11,794 nucleotides of DNA from CAZHOV01 sp964534315 (GTDB taxonomy: Bacteria > Bacteroidota > Bacteroidia > Chitinophagales > Saprospiraceae). The notes beneath the pieces were generated by a model that saw nothing but the letters and a program-made list of their open reading frames with translations, had not been told where the DNA came from and ran no database searches. The stretch spans positions 1-11,794 of the forward strand of contig CAZHOV010000178.1 of NCBI GenBank assembly GCA_964534315.1, in the 5' to 3' direction. The translations under genes and the position numbers were made by a program. This document shows positions 7,504 through 11,794 of this stretch, one piece after another. How positions within the stretch are numbered: position 1 is the stretch's first letter; each line of letters opens with the position of its first letter.

Positions 7504-7584
7504 GGGGTCTAAGGGTTCAGGGGTTCAGGGGAATAAGGGAATAAGGGAATAAGGGAATAAGGGAATAAGGGAATAAGGGAATAA
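7504..7584 (+). repeat. G-tract array with perfect (GGGAATAA)7 tandem repeat, G-quadruplex capable
   Basis: Positions 7529-7584 are seven exact copies of GGGAATAA (56 bp). They are preceded by related G-runs at 7504-7507, 7513-7515 and 7520-7523, separated by TCTAA and TTCA. In total, ten runs of three or four G occur with loops of 4-5 bases, fulfilling the standard G3+N1-7 quadruplex rule many times over. The G-rich strand is the plus strand, which is the template for the leftward corA and sdhC transcripts. The array lies 54-134 bp upstream of the sdhC -33 box. Perfect copies imply recent slippage expansion. Confidence 0.9.
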
Positions 7585-7590
7585 GATAGA

Positions 7591-7677
7591 AGGACAAAGA
7601 TAAGGAATATCTCATTGTCCTAGGGGCGCTGCCCTAGTTTGGTTTATAAGGTATCAGTCCTTCAGACTGAATTTTTT
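7591..7677 (+). repeat. Three consecutive hairpins, the last terminator-like on the plus strand
   Basis: Hairpin 1 is AGGACAA (7591-7597) with TTGTCCT (7615-7621), plus an inner GATA/TATC stem. Hairpin 2 is CTAGGG (7620-7625) with CCCTAG (7632-7637). Hairpin 3 is TCAGTC (7654-7659) with GACTGA (7665-7670), loop CTTCA, followed by A and six T (7672-7677). Hairpin 3 looks like a weak rho-independent terminator for plus-strand transcription, although no plus-strand gene ends here. For corA on the minus strand the cluster lies about 50 bp past the stop and could still end or protect that mRNA. A dispersed REP-like element is an alternative. Confidence 0.5.
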
Positions 7678-7724
7678 ATTGAGTGTCTGGTCCTCTGATC
7701 CTCCGGTTGTCTTGTCCTCCAGTC

Positions 7725-8792
7725 TTACAGCCATCGTTTCCTTCTAAAGTACCAGACCATGAGTAGGGCAAGGATCAGCATAATGGTAAGTAGTACAAAA
7801 TAGCTGTATTTCCATTTCAGTTCCGGCATATATTCGAAATTCATGCCGTAGATACCGGCGAGAAAGGTAAGGGGAATAAATATACTGGCAATTATGGTTA
7901 ATAGGTTCATAACGCTATTCATCCGATGACTGAGTTCGGAGAGGAAGAGTTCTTGGAGGCTGTTGAGGTTATCTCTACTTGCTTCGATCAGATCAATGGT
8001 TTGCATGACGTGGTCTCTCAGGTCGCGGAGATAAAACTCTGTGGTTTCAACGATTAGTTCATTTTCGGATTTGGTCAATTGGTGAATTAATTCTCTGACC
8101 GGAATAACAACTTTTCTTAATTTGAGCATTTCTTGCTTAAGGTGGTACAGTCGGGATCTGATCTCTGGGTTATGGTTTTCGATGATAGATTTTTCCAACC
8201 CCTCAATTTCTTCTTCAACATCATCCAACAATAAATAATACTGATCGACAATGCTATCGAGAATAGCATACATCAGATAGTCGGCACCACGTTTTCTTAT
8301 TCTACCGGCACTCTTTTGAAGGCGGTTTCTTATATTTAACAACAAGTCGGTTTCATTTTCCTGAAAAGAAAGGACGAATCCACTTCCCAGGTAGAGGGCT
8401 ACCTGTTCTGTTCGAATAACCTTTTCCCTCCTATCAAATGTAATAGCTTTTAGAGTGACGAAAATGCCGTTGTTGTATTCATCCACTTTAGGACGTTGAT
8501 TAATATCGGCAATATCCTCCAGCGCCAGGGGGTGTACTTTGAAGGTTTTTCCGATTTCTTCGATCAATAAGGTGTCATGCAAACCTCTGAAATCATACCA
8601 TTGGACAAATTGGTCGATAGGTTGATGAAAACCCTGGATCGACTGATTGTCTAATTGCTGTTCTTCTAGTTGGGTTTCATTGTATTGGAGGTAATGAATG
8701 ATTATCTTATCTACCTTCCGGTTGCCAGTGAAAATAACCGACCCTGGCGGAAGGCCAATTTTCTTTCTCTTTTTTGGTTTATGATTTGCCAT
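7725..8792 (-). CDS. corA: CorA-family Mg2+/Co2+ transport protein
   Basis: CorA is a homopentameric inner-membrane channel that imports Mg2+ (and Co2+, Ni2+), gated by Mg2+ bound to its cytoplasmic funnel. I place the start at 8792 (MANHKPKKRKKIGLPPGS, 355 residues). The frame allows an ATG four codons upstream at 8804 (359 residues), which is hard to exclude. The lysine-rich N-terminus is followed by a large mixed soluble domain with long coiled helices (around LDDVEEEIEGLEKSIIENHN). Two C-terminal membrane helices follow. The first (~299-319 in the longer numbering) ends in the signature YGMN, with GMN at 320-322; the second is ~335-352 with a basic tail, FRRKRWL. The loop carries acidic residues (FEYMPEL), as in functional CorA. 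It is a single gene, divergent from the 8958 ORF; no Mg2+-responsive leader is evident. Confidence 0.95.
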   Translation of the reverse strand: MANHKPKKRKKIGLPPGSVIFTGNRKVDKIIIHYLQYNETQLEEQQLDNQSIQGFHQPIDQFVQWYDFRGLHDTLLIEEIGKTFKVHPLALEDIADINQRPKVDEYNNGIFVTLKAITFDRREKVIRTEQVALYLGSGFVLSFQENETDLLLNIRNRLQKSAGRIRKRGADYLMYAILDSIVDQYYLLLDDVEEEIEGLEKSIIENHNPEIRSRLYHLKQEMLKLRKVVIPVRELIHQLTKSENELIVETTEFYLRDLRDHVMQTIDLIEASRDNLNSLQELFLSELSHRMNSVMNLLTIIASIFIPLTFLAGIYGMNFEYMPELKWKYSYFVLLTIMLILALLMVWYFRRKRWL

Positions 8793-8804
8793 CTTTATAC
8801 CCAT

Positions 8805-8957
8805 TTAATTTTAACAATTGCAGTTTTATTCGGCAAGGTTTTCAGTCAGTGGATTACTAATTGCTTATTTTAGTATTTCTTTTATCCCTATCTTTACTTA
8901 TATCGAACAATTAGGCACCATTTTTTGTAAAGTCTGCGTAGTATAGTTAAATAACAT
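8805..8957. promoter_or_regulatory. Divergent intergenic region between corA and the rnr-linked ORF
   Basis: This 153-bp AT-rich region should carry promoters for both directions. On the plus strand, TATTTTAG (8866-8873) matches TAnnTTTG at all but one fixed position, but there is no TTTG at the right distance. A second candidate pairs a TTTG just after 8921 with TAAATAAC (8948-8955), but it would place the transcript start on the ATG itself. No convincing box was found for corA. Assignment is weak. Confidence 0.25.
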
Positions 8958-9464
8958 ATGAAAAAAACCAAAAACGGAAAAATATCATTTGATTACTTTC
9001 TGGAGAAATTTCCAATTCTGGAGCTACCCGTTACGCTTTCGGACCAGGAGCATCATGCATTTAGTTCAAAGAATCAAACCTTTTCTCCTGAAATGATTGA
9101 TGCATTCATTATGCCCTATCAGGGCGCGCCTGCTGATGAATTTACAGAATTTGTGCCTTGTTTTCGGCTCCCGGAAACACAGGATTTTCATGCGCTTGTA
9201 TTTTGGAAAGCCAGTTTACTAAATTATGCGTATTATCTGATTACGTTTTCCAAGAAAGGAAAATTTATTGATCAAAAAGAAATTGCGGGAACTAAAAACA
9301 AGGAAAATGAATTAATGCAATCAGTTGCTACTATTGAAGATGACTGGATAATATATATTGTTAGTGGCATTAAGGATACCCATGAAAGCTCCACTTATTC
9401 TGCCTCCACCAGTAAAGCCCATCAGCTTGAATTGCTTGCCGACGGAAGAATTGTCTTCCCTTAA
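8958..9464 (+). CDS. Unknown 168-residue protein encoded just upstream of rnr
   Basis: I do not recognise a family. The protein has 168 residues, no signal peptide, no membrane helix and no zinc-binding cysteine pattern (only one Cys, in FVPCFRLPETQDFHALVFWK). The N-terminal ~45 residues contain ISFDYFLEKFPILELPVTLS and a helix (SPEMIDAFIMPY). The middle and end alternate hydrophobic and polar residues (FHALVFWK, YYLITFSKKGKFID, WIIYIVSGI, HQLELLADGRIVF), pointing to a beta-rich fold. It keeps a good coding pattern to its stop. rnr starts 26 bp after that stop on the same strand, so the two are probably co-transcribed. A link to RNA metabolism rests on this position alone. Confidence 0.82.
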   Translation: MKKTKNGKISFDYFLEKFPILELPVTLSDQEHHAFSSKNQTFSPEMIDAFIMPYQGAPADEFTEFVPCFRLPETQDFHALVFWKASLLNYAYYLITFSKKGKFIDQKEIAGTKNKENELMQSVATIEDDWIIYIVSGIKDTHESSTYSASTSKAHQLELLADGRIVFP

Positions 9465-9490
9465 TTTTTTTATTTTAACACACTAAATTT

Positions 9491-11650
9491 ATGTCCAAAA
9501 AAACATCAAATAAAACCAAAGGAAAAAAGCTTACCGCCAAACAACTTAAATACGAAATTTTCAGACTATTTAAACGACATCCTAAGAAGCGGTTTAATCC
9601 CAAACAAATTATTAAAAAATTAAAAGTTGCCAATAATAAAGATTCGGTCGAACATGCTTTGTCCAAACTAGTTGAGGATAGTAAGGCCCAGGAATTAACT
9701 GGCAATAAATACACCTTGCCGTCCAATAGGGATAATTCCCGCCAGCGCTCTACTCACATCGGTGAGGTCGATATGACCAAATCAGGTGCTGCCTACATCA
9801 TTACGGAAGATCTGGACCATGACGTCTATATCCCCCCTAAATTCATCAACGGAGCTCTCCATGGTGATAAGGTGAAAATTACCGCTTATGTGCCGCGAGG
9901 GCGTCGAAAAATGGAGGGTAAAATAGTGGAAGTGGTCGAAAGGGTGCTCGATCACTTTATAGGCATCTATCGCGAATCAAAAAAGGATGAAGGTATTGTT
10001 ATCCCTGACCACATAAACATTCCTTTTGATATCAACATCAAAAAGGGAGAGCATAAAGGTGCTAAAGATGGGGAAGTAGTGGTTGCCAAAATCATTAAAT
10101 GGCCTACTGCCAAGCATACGAGTCCACTAGGAGTCGTTACTTCTGTATTGGGAGCGCCTGGTGGAAGCGATATGGAAATGAAATCTATTTTAATTAACAA
10201 TGGATTCAATATCACTTTCCCGGAAGAAGTGCTGGCAGAAGTGAAAGACTTGAACGGAGATATTCCTGAAATGGAAGTCCACCGACGCCGCGATATGCGC
10301 GATATCCCTACCTTTACCATCGACCCTACTGATGCTAAGGACTTTGATGATGCCCTTTCTTTCCGATATCTGGATGACGGAAACCGGGAAATAGGCGTTC
10401 ACATCGCCGATGTCACTCATTTCTTGCTGCCGGGAACTGCTTTAGATAAAGAAGCTTATTTGCGCTCAACGAGTGTATATCTTGTAGACCGGGTTTGCCC
10501 GATGCTTCCCGAAAAGCTCTCCAACGAGCTTTGTTCGCTCAGACCGAATGAAGATAAATATACCTTTTCGGCTGTTTTTGTATTTGATAAAAATGATAAA
10601 ATCGTCAATCAGTGGTTCGGTAAAACACTTATCCATTCAGATCGCCGATTCACTTATAATGAGGCGCAGGAGGTTTTAGATGCGGGTCAAGGGGATCATG
10701 TCGAAGAATTAAAGGAGTTAAACCGGTTGGCCCACAAGCTACGTAAGCAACGATTTAAAAAAGGCGGTATTTCTTTTGAAACTGAAGAGGTCCGTTTTCG
10801 ACTGGATGAAGATGGGGTGCCTGTTGAGGTTTATGTAAAAGAACGTAAAGATGTCCACTTGTTGATTGAGGATTTTATGCTCCTGGCTAATAAAAAAGTA
10901 GCAGAATTTATTCATAAAAAGGAAGGTGCTGAAGTGCCATTTGTGTACCGGGTACACGACCTTCCCGATCCAGCTAAACTTGCAGAGTTTGCTGTTTTTG
11001 CCAAGCAATTAGGATTTCAGGTGAATATTGAAAACCCAAAGGCTATTGCGAACTCGCTCAACCGGCTGGCTAAAGAAGCCCAGAAAAACGAATTGCTCAA
11101 AATGCTGGAACCGATCGCGATCCGGACGATGTCAAAGGCTGAATACAGCCCCGATAATATTGGTCACTACGGGCTTGGCTTCGACTTTTATTCGCATTTT
11201 ACTTCTCCTATCCGTAGATATTCAGATGTGCTGGCCCACCGAATCCTCCGTTTAAATTTGGAGGGTACCTATCGGATGGATAAGGAAAAACTTGTCGAAC
11301 AATGTAAACATATTTCTGACAGAGAGCGCAAAGCCCAGGGTGCGGAACGCGAATCGATCAAGTATAAGCAGGTGGAATTTATGGAAAAACACGTCGGCGA
11401 AGTATTTGAAGGCTATATCTCAGGAATGATCGACAAAGGAATGTTCGTTGAATTGGCTGGCAACAAATGTGAAGGAATGGTACCATTCGAATTAGTCGAT
11501 GATCAATTCGAACTACTAAATGGCAGATTGCAAGCCAGAGGGATCTACTCCGGTCATACCTATAAAATGGGGGATAAAGTCCATGTACAAATCCTGGAAA
11601 CCGATCTTAAACGACGGTCTATTACCATGAAACTGGCTGAGGAAGCATAG
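9491..11650 (+). CDS. rnr: Ribonuclease R (RNase II/RNB family 3'-5' exoribonuclease)
   Basis: RNase R degrades RNA processively from the 3' end, including structured RNA, and takes part in mRNA decay, rRNA quality control and trans-translation. The 719 residues show the full domain order: Lys-rich N-terminus and winged helix (~15-78), cold-shock domains CSD1 (~85-150) and CSD2 (~152-245), RNB catalytic core (~260-590), and S1 domain (~635-716). The catalytic aspartates D278, D284, D286 and D287 lie in TIDPTDAKDFDDA and correspond to E. coli D272, D278, D280 and D281. Y330 (TSVYLVDRVCPMLP) is the counterpart of the RNA-stacking Y324. SPIRRYSDVLAHR is also conserved. The protein stops right after the S1 domain and lacks the long basic tail of the 813-residue E. 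coli enzyme. The start at 9491 has no Shine-Dalgarno sequence; the preceding gene ends 26 bp away. Confidence 0.97.
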   Translation: MSKKTSNKTKGKKLTAKQLKYEIFRLFKRHPKKRFNPKQIIKKLKVANNKDSVEHALSKLVEDSKAQELTGNKYTLPSNRDNSRQRSTHIGEVDMTKSGAAYIITEDLDHDVYIPPKFINGALHGDKVKITAYVPRGRRKMEGKIVEVVERVLDHFIGIYRESKKDEGIVIPDHINIPFDINIKKGEHKGAKDGEVVVAKIIKWPTAKHTSPLGVVTSVLGAPGGSDMEMKSILINNGFNITFPEEVLAEVKDLNGDIPEMEVHRRRDMRDIPTFTIDPTDAKDFDDALSFRYLDDGNREIGVHIADVTHFLLPGTALDKEAYLRSTSVYLVDRVCPMLPEKLSNELCSLRPNEDKYTFSAVFVFDKNDKIVNQWFGKTLIHSDRRFTYNEAQEVLDAGQGDHVEELKELNRLAHKLRKQRFKKGGISFETEEVRFRLDEDGVPVEVYVKERKDVHLLIEDFMLLANKKVAEFIHKKEGAEVPFVYRVHDLPDPAKLAEFAVFAKQLGFQVNIENPKAIANSLNRLAKEAQKNELLKMLEPIAIRTMSKAEYSPDNIGHYGLGFDFYSHFTSPIRRYSDVLAHRILRLNLEGTYRMDKEKLVEQCKHISDRERKAQGAERESIKYKQVEFMEKHVGEVFEGYISGMIDKGMFVELAGNKCEGMVPFELVDDQFELLNGRLQARGIYSGHTYKMGDKVHVQILETDLKRRSITMKLAEEA

Positions 11651-11794
11651 GACACCTTTCCCCTAACATGAATGATGTTTGGTAAATATGTTGCACTAAA
11701 TTTGGGATAGAACGACCATTGTTTTGGTAGTTTCCTTTTTACAGCGATTCTCGGTTTAGCATATTATTCTAGCAAAGGGAAATCTAAAGAAGGC
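11651..11794 (+). other. Right-edge region with a broken membrane-helix-like coding trace
   Basis: No hairpin terminator follows rnr. TAAATTTG (11697-11704) is an exact match to the -7 consensus, but the nearest TTTG lies only 15 bp upstream. After it, one frame reads TTIVLVVSFL from about 11714. The neighbouring frame continues as FTAILGLAYYSSKGKSKEG to the window end. Joined, these would look like the first helix and loop of a sodium:solute-symporter-type transporter, but no continuous frame or ATG start links them here. This may be chance, a disrupted gene, or a base error in the T5 run near 11740. Confidence 0.2.

Larger units (their letters stand above)
7349..7724. other. Gene-free 376-bp region between corA and sdhC
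   Basis: I see no credible ORF here on either strand. From the sdhC side it holds the sdhC leader and promoter (to 7450), a G-rich section ending in a perfect 8-bp tandem array (7504-7584), three consecutive hairpins (7591-7670, the last followed by six T on the plus strand), and a pyrimidine-rich plus-strand segment (7681-7724) ending at the corA stop. No tRNA or other recognisable RNA gene is visible. Confidence 0.8.

Noticed and set aside
7529..7584. CRISPR-like repeat array
   Set aside because: The 8-bp units are directly adjacent, with no unique spacers; this is a simple tandem repeat.
7681..7724. GGAGGA motifs on the minus strand as Shine-Dalgarno sites
   Set aside because: They lie just after the corA stop, no ORF starts a suitable distance downstream, and neighbouring genes do not use Shine-Dalgarno sequences.
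10739..11008. 89-codon minus-strand ORF opposite rnr
   Set aside because: It is antisense to the catalytic domain of RNase R; its Phe-rich translation is typical of the reverse of Lys/Glu-rich coding DNA.
1..11794. tRNA, rRNA, insertion sequence, prophage, toxin-antitoxin or defence genes
   Set aside because: I looked on both strands and found no cloverleaf-like segment, transposase, terminal repeat pair or recognisable defence domain.

Overview
The window is ordinary chromosomal DNA of a Bacteroidota bacterium, with moderate-to-low GC. The evidence is: a class-B-type succinate dehydrogenase operon in the order sdhC-sdhA-sdhB with a single five-helix cytochrome b558 subunit; a perfect TAnnTTTG promoter element upstream of it; start codons without Shine-Dalgarno sequences; and a secreted multi-domain protein of a kind common in gliding, type IX-secreting Bacteroidota. 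Placement near Saprospiria (Lewinella/Haliscomenobacter relatives) is my inference from general protein character, not from a search.

Layout. (1) 1-2001, minus: a secreted protein, open for 667 codons and running off the left edge. It has a signal peptide, seven ~52-residue repeats that suggest a seven-bladed beta-propeller, then Ig/Cna-B-like and DUF11-like modules. (2) 2167-3573, plus, divergent from the first: a 468-residue helical protein of unknown function with a TPR-like segment. (3) 3599-3681: inverted repeats between convergent genes, the strongest a 16-bp bidirectional terminator-like stem. (4) 7348-3717, minus: sdhC, sdhA, sdhB, with gaps of 94 and 97 bp; the second gap contains a strong hairpin. 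(5) 7349-7724: a 376-bp gene-free stretch with the sdhC promoter, a perfect (GGGAATAA)7 array inside a run of ten G-tracts, and three consecutive hairpins. (6) 8792-7725, minus: a CorA-type Mg2+/Co2+ channel. (7) 8958-9464 and 9491-11650, plus: an unknown 168-residue protein and rnr (RNase R), 26 bp apart and probably co-transcribed. (8) 11651-11794: the right edge, with a membrane-helix-like coding trace that is broken in frame.

How the genes work together. SdhCAB is complete: FAD, three iron-sulfur clusters and four heme-ligand histidines are all visible. It links the TCA cycle to the menaquinone pool. CorA and RNase R are independent housekeeping functions. No phage, insertion sequence, CRISPR, toxin-antitoxin or defence system was found, and I see no convincing new multi-gene system. 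The points worth a second look are mostly non-coding: the G-quadruplex-capable repeat array upstream of sdhCAB, the hairpin between sdhA and sdhB, and the palindrome inside the sdhC promoter. The truncated left-edge propeller gene with a probable TTG start is the main coding one.
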